Notes: generated by a model not told the origin, from the letters alone. A stretch of DNA of 64,000 nucleotides from Psychromonas aquimarina ATCC BAA-1526 (GCF_000428725.1 NZ_KE386793.1:128014-192013); one strand, 5' to 3'; positions 38,147-47,036 are shown, counted from the first letter of the stretch. Translations and numbers: made by a program.

Positions 38147-38950
38147 ATTTCTATTCAGATCACAACTCCCGAATTTGAACTGTTCCGCAATTTTATCCAT
38201 CAGCATGCGGGCATTGATTTATCTCCTGCTAAAAAAGTGATGGTCGGCGGACGCCTGCAGAAAAGAGTAAACCATTATCAGCTTGCCAGCTACGAGCAGT
38301 ATTATCATATGGCAACCCACCCGGATAATGATCAGGAATTACAGTTATTAGTCGATATATTAACCACTAATGAAACATATTTTTTCCGCGAACCAAAACA
38401 TTTTACCTATTTTGAAAAAGAAATATTAGGCAAATGGAAAACTGGCCATTTTAAAGTCTGGAGTGCCGCCAGCTCCAGCGGTGAAGAAGCTTATTCACTG
38501 GCTATGCTGCTGGCTGAAAAATCAGGAACAAAAACCTGGGATATATTAGCTACAGATTTAAACCGGGACGTTTTAACAAAAGCATCGCGGGGTATTTACG
38601 GCATGAATCGAGTGGAGCTGCTGGATCCCTATTTAATGAATAAATACTGCCTGAAAGGGGTTCGTTCACAGCAGGGGTTATTTTGTATCGCTGACAAGTT
38701 AAAACAGAAGGTCAGTTTTCACCGTTTGAATTTAACCCTGAGTCTGCCCCGTAAAATAGCTATGTTTGATGTTATTTTTCTGCGTAATGTGCTTATCTAT
38801 TTCAACAATGAAACAAAGAAAAAGGTCGTTGAACAGCTTATTTCAAAGTTGAAACCCGGAGGTTATTTTTTTATCAGTCATTCAGAAACTTTATCCCGGG
38901 TAACCGATAAATTAGTGATGGTAAAACCTTCCATCTATAGAAAAAAATGA
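38147..38950 (+). CDS. cheR: Chemotaxis protein methyltransferase CheR, apparent AUU start
   Basis: CheR methylates receptor glutamates with S-adenosylmethionine. Motifs TTNETYFFREPKHF, AASSSGEEAYSLAMLL and FLRNVLIYF are canonical. Conserved CheR N-terminal sequence (TPEFELFRNFIHQHAGIDLS, then PAKKVMVGGRLQKRV) is encoded in frame from about 38147, well upstream of the first standard start (GTG 38237). The only upstream in-frame stop is TAG 38135-38137, and no ATG, GTG or TTG lies between. AGGGG (38136-38140) is correctly spaced from an ATT at 38147, so I infer an AUU start (267 residues). An out-of-frame ATG at 38142 leaves a one-base indel as the alternative. It overlaps cheD by four bases. 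Confidence 0.8.
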   Translation: MSIQITTPEFELFRNFIHQHAGIDLSPAKKVMVGGRLQKRVNHYQLASYEQYYHMATHPDNDQELQLLVDILTTNETYFFREPKHFTYFEKEILGKWKTGHFKVWSAASSSGEEAYSLAMLLAEKSGTKTWDILATDLNRDVLTKASRGIYGMNRVELLDPYLMNKYCLKGVRSQQGLFCIADKLKQKVSFHRLNLTLSLPRKIAMFDVIFLRNVLIYFNNETKKKVVEQLISKLKPGGYFFISHSETLSRVTDKLVMVKPSIYRKK

Positions 38951-39516
38951 ATATTCAGCCTTATAAAAACTCTAAGAGAATCATTATTGAGCCTGGCGAA
39001 TATTATGTAAGTTCAAATCAGGAAGTTATTTCGACATTGCTAGGCTCCTGCGTAGCGGCCTGTTTGTACGATCCTGTAAGGGGGGTAACGGGTATGAATC
39101 ATTTTTTATTAGCGTACCGCAGCCGTCAGGATCCGTATCTAAAACTCAATTCAGAAGCGGGGCGTTACGGTGTTCATGCGATGGAGTTGTTAATTCATTC
39201 GATGGTGCTGAGAGGGGCCAAAAAGCGTCACTTAAAAGCAAAATGTTTCGGCGGCGGAGATGTGTTAAGTATTGCGGAATCATCGTGGGAAAACAGGGGG
39301 ATTGGTGATGTTAATGTGGATTTTATTCATAAGTATTTAAAATCAGAAAAAATCCCCCTGATCAGCTCCTCTTTAGGCGGGAGGCATGGGCGCAATATTC
39401 ATTTTATGGGCCATGACTTTTCTGTGTTTATGAAAAAAATTAATTCTGGAGTTGAGCATCAAGTACAGCTGGAAGAAAAAAAATACTGGAAAAAAGTATT
39501 ACAAAGCATGAAATAA
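38947..39516 (+). CDS. cheD: Chemoreceptor glutamine deamidase CheD
   Basis: CheD deamidates receptor glutamines to make methylation sites. The 189-residue protein has the catalytic Cys in STLLGSCVAACLYDP and the His of GVTGMNHFLLAYRS, plus KAKCFGGGDVL. Its ATG overlaps the cheR stop (ATGA), so the two are translationally coupled. Confidence 0.95.
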   Translation: MNIQPYKNSKRIIIEPGEYYVSSNQEVISTLLGSCVAACLYDPVRGVTGMNHFLLAYRSRQDPYLKLNSEAGRYGVHAMELLIHSMVLRGAKKRHLKAKCFGGGDVLSIAESSWENRGIGDVNVDFIHKYLKSEKIPLISSSLGGRHGRNIHFMGHDFSVFMKKINSGVEHQVQLEEKKYWKKVLQSMK

Positions 39517-39599
39517 AAGGTGCTGAATCAGCTTAGAGACCTAAGTTGTGTGGATATTTTATATTCAGCAGGATTGAATATTAGCAGAGAGAACAGGCT

Positions 39600-40628
39600 A
39601 TGATAAAGATCTTTATTATTGATGATTCAGCCGTAGTACGACAGGTATTAACACAGGTGCTCAACAGTATTGGCGGGTTTAAAGTTATCGGATCTGCATC
39701 GGATCCCGTTTTTGCTCTGAAAAAACTGCCGGCAGACTGGCCGGATGTCATTGTACTGGATATTGAGATGCCGAGAATGGACGGTATTACTTTTTTAAAA
39801 AAACTGATGCAGGAAAGACCAACTCCAGTGGTTATCTGCTCTACGTTGACCACTAAGGGCGCCGCGGTTGTAATGGAGGCGATGAGTGCTGGAGCGGTCG
39901 ATATTATTACTAAACCCACGGTAAACTTAAAAGATTTTTTACAGGAATCAAGAATTTTAATGAGTAATGCTATTCAGGGGGCCGCCCAGGCTAGTGTTAA
40001 ACCTGTCAGCACAACAGATCTGCAGCCTATTGTGCTTAAAGCGCCGGTCAGAGCTATGGCCGAGACGACAGACAGACTGGTTGCACTGGGGGCATCAACG
40101 GGAGGGACGCAGGCAATAGAGTATATTTTAACGCGTTTACCTAAAACGTCGCCCGGTATGGTCATTGTTCAGCATATGCCGGAAGCATTTACCGCTTCAT
40201 TTGCACAGCGTTTGAACAATATCTGTCAGGTCAGCATTAAAGAGGCTAAAAATAATGATCGCGTTATCCCGGGTTTGGTTTTGATTGCACCCGGCGGAAA
40301 GCATCTTCTGTTAAGGCGCAGCGGTGCCCAGTACCGTGTTGAGGTCAAAGACGGTCCGCTGGTGACCCGTCATAGACCTTCGGTGAATGTACTGTTCCGT
40401 TCAGTCGCGACGGCTGCCGGCAGTAATGCTGTCGGCATTATCATGACAGGAATGGGCGATGACGGTGCTAAAGGAATGAAAGAGCTGCATGAAGCGGGTG
40501 GTAAAACTATCGCTCAGGATGAACAGTCAAGTGTGGTTTACGGTATGCCTAAAGAGGCGGTAAAACTAGGCGGAGTCGACAAAGAGATACCATTGAGTGA
40601 AATTCCAGAGTTTATTATGTCCTGCTGA
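39600..40628 (+). CDS. cheB: Chemotaxis response regulator and methylesterase CheB
   Basis: CheB removes receptor methyl groups when phosphorylated. The 342-residue protein has a receiver domain ([10 protein letters not shown], Asp54 in [13 protein letters not shown]) and a C-terminal methylesterase domain. The latter keeps the catalytic Ser ([15 protein letters not shown]), His ([18 protein letters not shown]) and Asp ([12 protein letters not shown]). Last gene of the operon; a strong hairpin follows. Confidence 0.96.
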   Translation: MIKIFIIDDSAVVRQVLTQVLNSIGGFKVIGSASDPVFALKKLPADWPDVIVLDIEMPRMDGITFLKKLMQERPTPVVICSTLTTKGAAVVMEAMSAGAVDIITKPTVNLKDFLQESRILMSNAIQGAAQASVKPVSTTDLQPIVLKAPVRAMAETTDRLVALGASTGGTQAIEYILTRLPKTSPGMVIVQHMPEAFTASFAQRLNNICQVSIKEAKNNDRVIPGLVLIAPGGKHLLLRRSGAQYRVEVKDGPLVTRHRPSVNVLFRSVATAAGSNAVGIIMTGMGDDGAKGMKELHEAGGKTIAQDEQSSVVYGMPKEAVKLGGVDKEIPLSEIPEFIMSC

Positions 40629-40658
40629 TTTATTTTTAACATCTATTAACAGTTTATT

Positions 40659-40702
40659 TGAATTGCGCAGCTCCTGTAAACAGGGATGCTGCGCAGTTCA
40701 AT
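40659..40702 (+). terminator. Strong hairpin at the end of the chemosensory operon
   Basis: A 14-bp outer stem (TTGAATTGCGCAGC/GCTGCGCAGTTCAA) encloses a CCTG/CAGG inner stem. There is no T tract, so it is either a Rho-assisted terminator or a 3' stability element. Confidence 0.55.
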
Positions 40703-40750
40703 GTAACCGTTATTCGGCAGTTTCTGACGGAGCTGTGCATTCTGTCTTTA

Positions 40751-40905
40751 ATACCAAATCCAATAATTTTCTATTCATTTATGCTGGTTAAAATGAATGC
40801 TAGCTTCGTTATTGATTTTGTAATTAGAGCAACTAGTTACCGCAATCAATGCCTTGCTTTCATCCATTTTTCCTATGCCGTTATTTAGATTTTCTATTAT
40901 TCATT
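40751..40905 (-). repeat. 161-bp MITE-like element, second copy (opposite orientation)
   Basis: The first 125 bases read as the reverse complement of the element at 48958-49118, with about nine of ten positions equal by eye (ATACCAAATCCA end, GCTAGCTTCGTT, TTTTGTAATTAGA, CTTGCTTTCATCCATTTTTCCTA-type blocks). The distal end has diverged, so its boundary is approximate. Confidence 0.8.
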
Positions 40906-40995
40906 TAACCCTGCTGTTTATTCTTAGATAAAGCCCTGTTGTGAATCGCTAACCTAGTGTATAAAAAGGGGGAAATAATAAATCAGGGAAAGTAA

Positions 40996-41373
40996 GTGAA
41001 TAAACTGCAGTTAACCTTAATTCGAGGCCTGCCCGGCAGCGGTAAATCCACCTTAGCTAAAACTATCAATGCAGTGCATCTTGAGGCTGATATGTATTTT
41101 ATCCAGGCCGATGGTGGTTATCTGTTTGATCCTGTGCTTTTAAAAGAGGCGCATCAGTGGTGTCAGGAGCAGTGCCGCGTTCATCTTGAACAGGGAAAAA
41201 ATGTAGTGGTTGCTAATACATTTGTCAGGCACTGGGAAATACAGCCTTATCGGCAGCTGGCCGAAGAGACTAAAGCAAGGTTAATTATTAAAACCTGCCG
41301 CGGAAATTACGCTAATATTCACGGCGTATCACAGCAGACAATTAACAAGATGAAACGTAACTGGCAGGTTTAA
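40996..41373 (+). CDS. Small P-loop kinase-like protein
   Basis: A 125-residue ATP-binding protein with Walker A GLPGSGKST (11-19). It has a probable Walker-B-like/lid region EADMYFIQADGGYLFDP and VVVANTFVRHWEIQPY, as in zeta-toxin/AAA_33-type kinases and NEDD4-binding-protein-2-like proteins. The substrate is unknown. The start is a GTG after GGGAAAG. The ending is compact, so it may be a minimal kinase domain. Confidence 0.75.
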   Translation: MNKLQLTLIRGLPGSGKSTLAKTINAVHLEADMYFIQADGGYLFDPVLLKEAHQWCQEQCRVHLEQGKNVVVANTFVRHWEIQPYRQLAEETKARLIIKTCRGNYANIHGVSQQTINKMKRNWQV

Positions 41374-41426
41374 GCCTTGTTATTAATTTATTAATTTTTC
41401 GGCCTGAATATGACTAGCAGAAATAT

Positions 41427-42245
41427 ATGAACGAATTAAACTGGATTATTGAGCCTCTAACTCTGCTTGCGCAGGGGTTGAGTTTATTTACTGTGCTGAC
41501 GGCTGTTTTATATCTGCTGCAGCGTTTAGTATTTTCTTTGATGTCTGCTAATCTGGGCGGAAAATCGGTTTATATCAGTGCAGTTATCGGCACACCGGTG
41601 CATGAACTTAGTCATGCACTTGCCTGTATTCTCTTTACTCATAAAATCAAAAAAATAGTTTTTTTTAATCCTGACGGGCACGGCACACTAGGATATGTAA
41701 ATCACTCCTACAACAGTCTTAACCCCTGGCAGGTATTAGGTAACTTTTTTATCGGAATAGCCCCTCTGTTCGGTGGTTTGCTGGTTGTGTATTTACTGAC
41801 ACTTCTTCTCTTACCCGATGGTGACAGTTTATTGAAACTGCTTGCTTTGAGCAGTCAGAGCAACCTTACAGACTATTCATTTTCTGCAGCTGTTGAGCTT
41901 ATGCACAATTTGTGGGTTGTACTGCTGACAAACTATCAAAGGGAGCCTTTAACCGTTCTGTTATGGTTTTATTTAAGCGCATCAGTATCATTACATCTGT
42001 CACCTTCACCGGAAGATCTAAAAGGCGGTTTTAGTGGATTTTTATGCTTTCTGCTGCTGATTATTTCAGGGCATCTGTGCAGCAGCTATTTTGATGTTCC
42101 CTATTTAGATTACTTATCTTTACAGCACCTGGGCAGCCGCCTGAATCCTATCGCTGTCTTGTATCTAATATGCATTGTGCTGGCATTAACACTGTTTATA
42201 GTTATGCTCCTGATCAAAGGTTTTCTACTGTTAATTCGCAGCTGA
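41427..42245 (+). CDS. Polytopic membrane protein with HExxH motif, putative metalloprotease-like
   Basis: A 272-residue protein with about six hydrophobic segments. His59-Glu60-Leu-Ser-His63 in IGTPVHELSHALACILF is a zinc-site motif placed within a membrane segment as in M50-type intramembrane proteases. A clear second metal-ligand motif (such as xDG) is not obvious, although NPDGHGTLGY follows. Activity is not assured. It lies 53 bases after the kinase-like gene and may share its transcript. Confidence 0.65.
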   Translation: MNELNWIIEPLTLLAQGLSLFTVLTAVLYLLQRLVFSLMSANLGGKSVYISAVIGTPVHELSHALACILFTHKIKKIVFFNPDGHGTLGYVNHSYNSLNPWQVLGNFFIGIAPLFGGLLVVYLLTLLLLPDGDSLLKLLALSSQSNLTDYSFSAAVELMHNLWVVLLTNYQREPLTVLLWFYLSASVSLHLSPSPEDLKGGFSGFLCFLLLIISGHLCSSYFDVPYLDYLSLQHLGSRLNPIAVLYLICIVLALTLFIVMLLIKGFLLLIRS

Positions 42246-42571
42246 TAACTGCCTCGCTAAAAATTAACAACATAATTTGTAAACGTATAACATAAAGTTA
42301 CGGCAATTTTTACTGAGTTGATCTTGCTCACGCTATTTGTTTTAGCCAGTCAATAAACTTCTTTTTAAGTATTAGTTCACAAGGTCACAGTATGCAGTAA
42401 TTATATACGGCTTGAATGGCTGTATTTATTAGTTGGGCTACATTTATCTTTTAAAATGTTTTTGCCTGCCGCTCCTCTCTTATTTTGCTTCGCGATAGTG
42501 CTGAAGGCTTTTTTATTTTCAAACGGGTTTGCATGATAATTTTCCTGCAAAGCTATACATAGGACGTACTG
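42246..42571. other. Intergenic region upstream of a chemoreceptor
   Basis: 326 AT-rich bases with no ORF. A weak CRP-like half-palindrome (TTGATCTTGCTCAC, near 42318) was noted but is too poor to call. No clear ribosome site precedes the ATG at 42572, apart from AGGACG. Confidence 0.35.
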
Positions 42572-44482
42572 ATGAAATTTTTAAATTCACTTTCTATTCA
42601 AAACAGACTGGTTATTGCCATGCTGACGGCTGTTATTATATCTACTAGTGTGGTGGGTTTTGTCGGTCACTCTAAAGCCAAAGATCTGCTTGTTTCCCGA
42701 CTGCAGCAGTCTGATTTACCCAACCTGCTGCAGCGTGTCCGTAATGCGGTTGACGGTGATATATCGAAAATGAAAGTACTGACCCAAACGATTGCAACGA
42801 ATCCGTTTATTCTTGACTGGGTTAACGGCGGTGCAGATCCTGCTCAAGAAGCGGCTGTGATTAAAATGCTCAGCACCATTACTAAGGATAATAATTTAAG
42901 TAATGCTTCTTTTGCCGACAGGGAAACCTATAAGTACTGGAATCAAAACGGGTTTCTTCGTGTTCTTAAAAACGATAATTTTGACGGCTGGTTTTTTGCG
43001 TTTAAAAACAGTGGTCAGGCTGAATCGGCAAGCACTTATACCGAACAAAATGGTGATGTGAATGTGTTTGTTAATTACCAGGATCTTAACGGTAGAGGAA
43101 CTTCGGGTGTATCAAAGTCATTTAACGATATGGTTGCTTACTTAAACAGCTTTAAGATTGAAGAAACCGGATTCGTTTATCTTGTTGATAATACGGGACT
43201 GGTAAAAGTACATAAAGATAAAGAGAAAAGCGACAAAGTTAAACTTTCTGCAATATACGATAACATCAATGTACAGTCACTTTTATCCAGACAGGGTTTT
43301 GCATTTCAGGAAACTGATGATCTGATTGTGGCTGCCAGTTATATATCAAGTCTGGACTGGTATGTTGTGGCTGAAGTGCCGAAAGCAGAGCTTTATACAG
43401 GTTTGAACGAGTCGCGTAATTATATGCTGATGTGCTTTGTGATTATCGTTGTACTGTTTATCTTTATCAGTATTATTTTAGCTAAAAGTTTAACCAGACC
43501 GGTTAATGAGTTAGCTGAAGTATTTAAAGAGTTAGGTGAAGGAGAAGGCGATCTAAGTTACCGCTTAAGTGAGACCGGTAGTGATGAAGTTTCCCGTCTG
43601 GCACGTGGTTTTAATGCCTTTATTAGTAATATCCATACTGTGGTAGCTGATGTTTCGGCAACCTCAACAGACGTTCGTCAGGCATCACAGAAAGTTTCTC
43701 AAGGTGCAGACCAGTCAAGACAGGAAGCAGAAGGGCAGCGTGATATTGCTACGCAGGTGGCAACAGCAATTAGCGAAATGGGATCAACCATTTCAGAAAT
43801 TGCCGCTAATGCAACCCATGCCGCCGATGCAACCAATGAAGCAACAACTCAGGCGGAAGATGCGCAGTTAGTTGTTCAAGAGTCAACGCAGAGTATTCAT
43901 GAGATGGCGGAAAATATGGAATCGGTTTCTGTTACTATCGAATCTTTAGCGGATAAAAGTAATGCTATCAGCAGTGTGCTGGATGTGATCCGCAGTATTT
44001 CCGAGCAGACTAATTTACTGGCATTAAATGCGGCCATTGAAGCTGCACGAGCTGGTGAACAGGGACGAGGCTTTGCTGTTGTGGCGGATGAAGTAAGAAG
44101 CCTTGCTAAGCGGGCAAGTGAATCAACCGATGAAATTCATCAGATGATCACGCTGCTGCAGAACGACTCTAAGTTAGCAGTAGACGGTGTAAGACAAAGT
44201 AAAGAAAAAGCTGAAATCGGTATGACAGGTGCGCAGCGGACCAATGATGCACTTAATGAAATAGTACAGAACATTCAGCAGCTGTCAGATCTTAATACAC
44301 AAGTTGCTACAGCAACGGAAGAACAGTCTGTTGTGGTCAGTGAAATTAATGTTCATGTTCATGCGATCAGCGACAGTACTGAAAACAGTGCAACAACTTC
44401 AGCGGATATGGCATCTTCAAGTGAATCGCTTAGCGCGATGGCTAAGAGCCTGGACAGCCTGGTTGCTCGATTTAAAATATAA
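42572..44482 (+). CDS. Methyl-accepting chemotaxis protein with periplasmic Cache-type sensor
   Basis: A 636-residue receptor. TM1 (about 11-30) precedes a large periplasmic sensor ([26 protein letters not shown] segment near 125-150, [20 protein letters not shown] near 195-215, [19 protein letters not shown] before TM2), which fits a dCache fold. TM2 (about 290-310), HAMP ([21 protein letters not shown]) and a signalling domain with tip [20 protein letters not shown] follow. It ends in ARFKI without a tethering pentapeptide. Monocistronic. The ligand is unknown. Confidence 0.92.
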   Translation: MKFLNSLSIQNRLVIAMLTAVIISTSVVGFVGHSKAKDLLVSRLQQSDLPNLLQRVRNAVDGDISKMKVLTQTIATNPFILDWVNGGADPAQEAAVIKMLSTITKDNNLSNASFADRETYKYWNQNGFLRVLKNDNFDGWFFAFKNSGQAESASTYTEQNGDVNVFVNYQDLNGRGTSGVSKSFNDMVAYLNSFKIEETGFVYLVDNTGLVKVHKDKEKSDKVKLSAIYDNINVQSLLSRQGFAFQETDDLIVAASYISSLDWYVVAEVPKAELYTGLNESRNYMLMCFVIIVVLFIFISIILAKSLTRPVNELAEVFKELGEGEGDLSYRLSETGSDEVSRLARGFNAFISNIHTVVADVSATSTDVRQASQKVSQGADQSRQEAEGQRDIATQVATAISEMGSTISEIAANATHAADATNEATTQAEDAQLVVQESTQSIHEMAENMESVSVTIESLADKSNAISSVLDVIRSISEQTNLLALNAAIEAARAGEQGRGFAVVADEVRSLAKRASESTDEIHQMITLLQNDSKLAVDGVRQSKEKAEIGMTGAQRTNDALNEIVQNIQQLSDLNTQVATATEEQSVVVSEINVHVHAISDSTENSATTSADMASSSESLSAMAKSLDSLVARFKI

Positions 44483-44500
44483 AAAGTATGCGGGTGTTGG

Positions 44501-44520
44501 TGCAGACTTAGCTGTCTGCA
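44501..44520 (+). terminator. Weak hairpin after a chemoreceptor gene
   Basis: Stem TGCAGAC/GTCTGCA, 18 bases after the stop, without a T tract. It may not terminate alone. Confidence 0.35.
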
Positions 44521-44612
44521 TCAGTATTTAGGGCAGAAAACACTGCCGTATGAATCTTATGTAACAAAGATTAAATATTCTGTTTTTATAACGTAAAATA
44601 GTTCTGCTTGTG

Positions 44613-44618
44613 TATAAT
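44613..44618 (+). promoter_or_regulatory. Candidate -10 element for the leader ORF and 78-residue gene
   Basis: A consensus TATAAT stands 71 bases before the leader ORF. No good -35 box is spaced before it, so it may be an extended or activated promoter. Confidence 0.35.
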
Positions 44619-44650
44619 GCCCGCTCATTTTTTCAAGCACAGATAATAAA

Positions 44651-44684
44651 CGGACCTTATTATTAAATTTAATCAATAAGGCCG
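44651..44684 (+). promoter_or_regulatory. Hairpin masking the ribosome site of a leader ORF
   Basis: CGGACCTTATT pairs with AATAAGGCCG (10 pairs, one bulge). The AAGG ribosome site of the ORF starting at 44689 lies in the 3' arm, so translation should depend on opening this stem. The loop (ATTAAATTTAAT core) is itself self-complementary. Confidence 0.55.
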
Positions 44685-44688
44685 TTCC

Positions 44689-44766
44689 ATGTACAAGATT
44701 TTCCAGCCACAATTTCAAGCCGCTGAAACACATTTTACTTCCATATATAAGGAAGAGCTAAAATGA
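44689..44766 (+). CDS. 25-residue leader ORF coupled to the next gene
   Basis: MYKIFQPQFQAAETH, then FTSIYKEELK, then TGA. The stop overlaps the ATG of the 78-residue gene as ATGA (44763-44766). AAGG stands 7 bases before the ATG. The ORF reads through a small hairpin (44738-44755) that covers the next gene's ribosome site, so its translation should expose that site. There is no run of one amino acid's codons, so classic attenuation is unlikely. Predicted from sequence only; too short for homology judgement. Confidence 0.5.
   Translation: MYKIFQPQFQAAETHFTSIYKEELK
44738..44755 (+). promoter_or_regulatory. Hairpin covering the ribosome site of the 78-residue gene
   Basis: CTTCC/GGAAG with an 8-base loop. 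The 3' arm is part of the AAGGAAGAG ribosome site. It lies inside the leader ORF. Confidence 0.5.
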
Positions 44767-44999
44767 TGCATAGCGAAAATATCATCTCATTATATTCAAG
44801 AAAAATACTTGCCCAGGTTTGTTTTCAGGCTGAAAAGCATCGTTTAAGTCTGCGTCCCTGTGAAGGTGAAGCTTTACCTGAAACTGCCAATATTGAATGT
44901 TATAAAGATTTAAGTGAGTTTACCGCGGGACAGAGAATTGAAGTGGAAGTTATTGAGATGAACAGTGCTAACGGTAACTCTTATTTCTACAGTTATTAA
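44763..44999 (+). CDS. 78-residue protein of unknown function
   Basis: A soluble, mildly acidic protein (ENIISLYSRKILAQVCFQAE at the start, FTAGQRIEVEVIEMNSANGN near the end). The second half looks like two beta strands of a small barrel, but I recognise no family. A strong ribosome site (AAGGAAGAG) precedes the ATG and is partly masked by a hairpin. It is coupled to the leader ORF. The 261-bp repeat begins one base after its stop. Confidence 0.65.
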   Translation: MMHSENIISLYSRKILAQVCFQAEKHRLSLRPCEGEALPETANIECYKDLSEFTAGQRIEVEVIEMNSANGNSYFYSY

Positions 45000-45000
45000 T

Positions 45001-45261
45001 ATACCCATGCTGCCTCAATATGCTTTGTCAGGCGCTAGCTTGGACACCAGAGCAAGGCACAATATGAGGTAATTGTTATTCACTTTTCGATTGTTGCAAC
45101 GCAGGGCTGTTTTTCGAGCTAGTGCCCCGTAGGGCAAGGCAACTTGCACCAATCTGCGTTGTTATAAAACCTCTATGTAGAATAACTATACTTCAATTTT
45201 ATGCCTAGCATCCCGGCACAATTTGCCTTGCTGACTTTGCATATTGAAGTAACATGGGTAT
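45001..45261. repeat. 261-bp near-palindromic MITE-like element
   Basis: The ends are inverted repeats: ATACCCATGCTGCCTCAATA on the left and ATACCCATGTTACTTCAATA reading in from the right. The symmetry continues inward: a GTTATTC block and an AACGCAG block recur in inverted order, so the two arms could fold into one long hairpin. It codes for nothing visible. The termini resemble the 54-bp palindrome at 52380, so this looks like a family of nonautonomous mobile elements. Confidence 0.75.
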
Positions 45262-45267
45262 AAGTAT

Positions 45268-45290
45268 AAAACCGCTGCGGCAGCGGTTTT
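45268..45290. terminator. Bidirectional terminator
   Basis: Stem AAAACCGCTG/CAGCGGTTTT, with A and T runs on either side, lies 13 bases beyond the minus-strand stop at 45303. Confidence 0.85.
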
Positions 45291-45302
45291 ATATTGTCCT
45301 GA

Positions 45303-45632
45303 CTAGCTGTCTGCCAGTTTATAAGTCACCATATACAGCTGTTTAATACCCGGGTATATTTCCTGAATTAACTCTTTTAATACCGGCAGAGTCATATTTT
45401 CCTGCTCGGCATGAAACTGGTTTAGATCATCAAACAGCACCGGCTCAACGGATATGATATCCAGGCTGCAGAATTCACGGCCTTCTTCTAAAGTAAATAC
45501 CTTCACTCTGCTGCCCGGCACATAATCACGTTCCGATTCATCGCGCAGTGTGATTGTCTTTTTACCGGCCAGGATATCTTCTTCAAAACGTGCGAAGAAG
45601 AGCATTTCTGTTGGAATAGTTTTGTCTGTCAT
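45303..45632 (-). CDS. yqfB: N4-acetylcytidine amidohydrolase (YqfB-like, ASCH domain)
   Basis: A 109-residue ASCH-domain protein that follows E. coli YqfB, which deacetylates N4-acetylcytidine: FFARFEEDILAGKKTITLRDESE (with the catalytic Lys-x-Thr region) and HAEQENMTLPVLKELIQEIYPG. Single gene with its own terminator. Confidence 0.88.
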   Translation of the reverse strand: MTDKTIPTEMLFFARFEEDILAGKKTITLRDESERDYVPGSRVKVFTLEEGREFCSLDIISVEPVLFDDLNQFHAEQENMTLPVLKELIQEIYPGIKQLYMVTYKLADS

Positions 45633-45902
45633 TATTGTCTCTATCTAAGTAGTTGTTAACTGATATTTGCCAAGTTCTTTTAAGGCGCTTGTGCTTCTCC
45701 GGCTGCCCGGTTCAAGCATAAAAAATCAGTATCTTCCGTTGATTTTAAATAACAATTTTATCATCGCCAGAGTTTATAAACCATTACGGGCTGCTCTTGT
45801 TTTTTGTCCTTTTGAAACTATTGTTGTATTGATCACTATAAATTAGTCAGACAGCTGGAAAGTTCTCTGAATCGAAACACAAAGAAGACGAGTTGAGGCA
45901 AT
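45633..45902. other. Intergenic region between divergent yqfB and pcm
   Basis: 270 bases with promoters presumably for both genes. No ORF, repeat or strong hairpin seen. Confidence 0.4.
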
Positions 45903-46547
45903 ATGGAATATTCAACACTTCGTGAATTAATGGTTGTGCAGCAGATTGCCGCTCGCGGTATCAGCAGTAAGCCCGTTTTACAGGCCATGAATACAGTTCC
46001 CCGGCATCTGTTTGTCAGTGAGCGGCTGCTCAGTGAAGCCTATGGTGATTTTCCGCTGCCGATTGGTTTAAATCAGACCATCTCGCAGCCCTATATTGTC
46101 GCATTAATGACTGAGCAGCTGCAGCTGCAGGCCCATCATAAAGTACTGGAAATAGGTACCGGCTGCGGCTATCAGACAGCTGTGCTGGCTGAAATAGTCG
46201 ACCAGGTCTACACCATTGAAATAGTGCCGGAGCTGGCGGAACGTGCACGGCAGACTCTGCAGCTGCTTAACTATCACAATATACACAGCAGATGCGGGGA
46301 CGGTTTAAATGACTGGTCAGAACAGGCGCCTTTTGACCGGATTATCGTCACTGCCGCTCCTGATATATTACCACAGGCTTTGATTGAACAGCTGAGTATC
46401 GGCGGACATATGGTTATTCCTGTCGGTTCACTGCAGCAGGTTTTATACCGTATTACCCGCCGGCCGGAAAACCAGATAGAAACACAGGTGCTATCTCAAG
46501 TTAGATTTGTTGCTATGACCGGGAAAATTCAAGAAAATAATTTGTAG
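45903..46547 (+). CDS. pcm: Protein-L-isoaspartate O-methyltransferase
   Basis: The enzyme methylates isoaspartyl residues so that damaged proteins can be repaired. The 214-residue protein has the family motifs: MNTVPRHLFV, GLNQTISQPYIVALMTEQL, the SAM-binding VLEIGTGCGYQTAVLAEI, and DRIIVTAAPDILPQALIEQL with IGGHMVIPVG. It is not in the usual surE-pcm-rpoS setting, so a second copy may exist elsewhere. Confidence 0.93.
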   Translation: MEYSTLRELMVVQQIAARGISSKPVLQAMNTVPRHLFVSERLLSEAYGDFPLPIGLNQTISQPYIVALMTEQLQLQAHHKVLEIGTGCGYQTAVLAEIVDQVYTIEIVPELAERARQTLQLLNYHNIHSRCGDGLNDWSEQAPFDRIIVTAAPDILPQALIEQLSIGGHMVIPVGSLQQVLYRITRRPENQIETQVLSQVRFVAMTGKIQENNL

Positions 46548-46628
46548 GCGTGTAAATGATCTGAAGTTTATTCTGCCTGTTATTTTAGTGCATGTATCAT
46601 GTGATTATTACTTTTACAGAGATAACAG

Positions 46629-47036
46629 ATGAGCTTTGATATCAAGTGGCTGCAGGATTTTCTGATGTTAGCTGAATTGAGGAACTTTTCCCGGGCGGCT
46701 GAAGCTCGGCATATTACTCAGCCGGCATTCGGGCGCCCCATTCGTGCGCTTGAAAACAGCGTCGGACAAATATTAATTAACCGTTCCAAGAATCCTGTCT
46801 GTTTAACTCCTACCGGACGCCAGTTCCGCACTGTTGCCAGAAATATTCTTGCGTAGATTGAAGCGGGCGGGAGAGCCGGTTTAACTGCACTGGTGACGGT
46901 AATGTATTTTGCGTTGACGCTGTTTTTGCCCCCTCTGGAAGCTATGATTCCTACGGCGGCAACCGCGCCGGTATTGATGTATATCGGTATTGCAGCTTCG
47001 ATGATTTATTACTTTTATATTATTGCGGGGCATTAG
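46629..47036 (+). pseudogene. Fused relic: LysR regulator N-terminus joined in frame to an NCS2 permease fragment
   Basis: Codons 1-75 encode a LysR winged helix (DIKWLQDFLMLAELRNFSRA, LTPTGRQFRTVARNI) with worn positions (AFGRPIRALENS where AFSRRIRALE is usual), ending in TAG 46854-46856. The same frame then continues at once for 59 codons as an internal piece of an adenine/xanthine-type NCS2 permease (EAGGRAGLTALVTVMYFALT, MIPTAATAPVLMYIGI) to TAG 47034-47036. Neither half could work. It looks like the scar of a deletion that joined two neighbouring genes. Confidence 0.85.

Noticed and set aside
42315..42333. CRP-like TTGATCTTGCTCAC upstream of a chemoreceptor
   Set aside because: One half-site is poor and it lies about 240 bases from the start codon.
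45640..45720. A GGTTCAAGC segment recalling a tRNA T-arm
   Set aside because: No acceptor stem, anticodon arm or cloverleaf could be formed around it.
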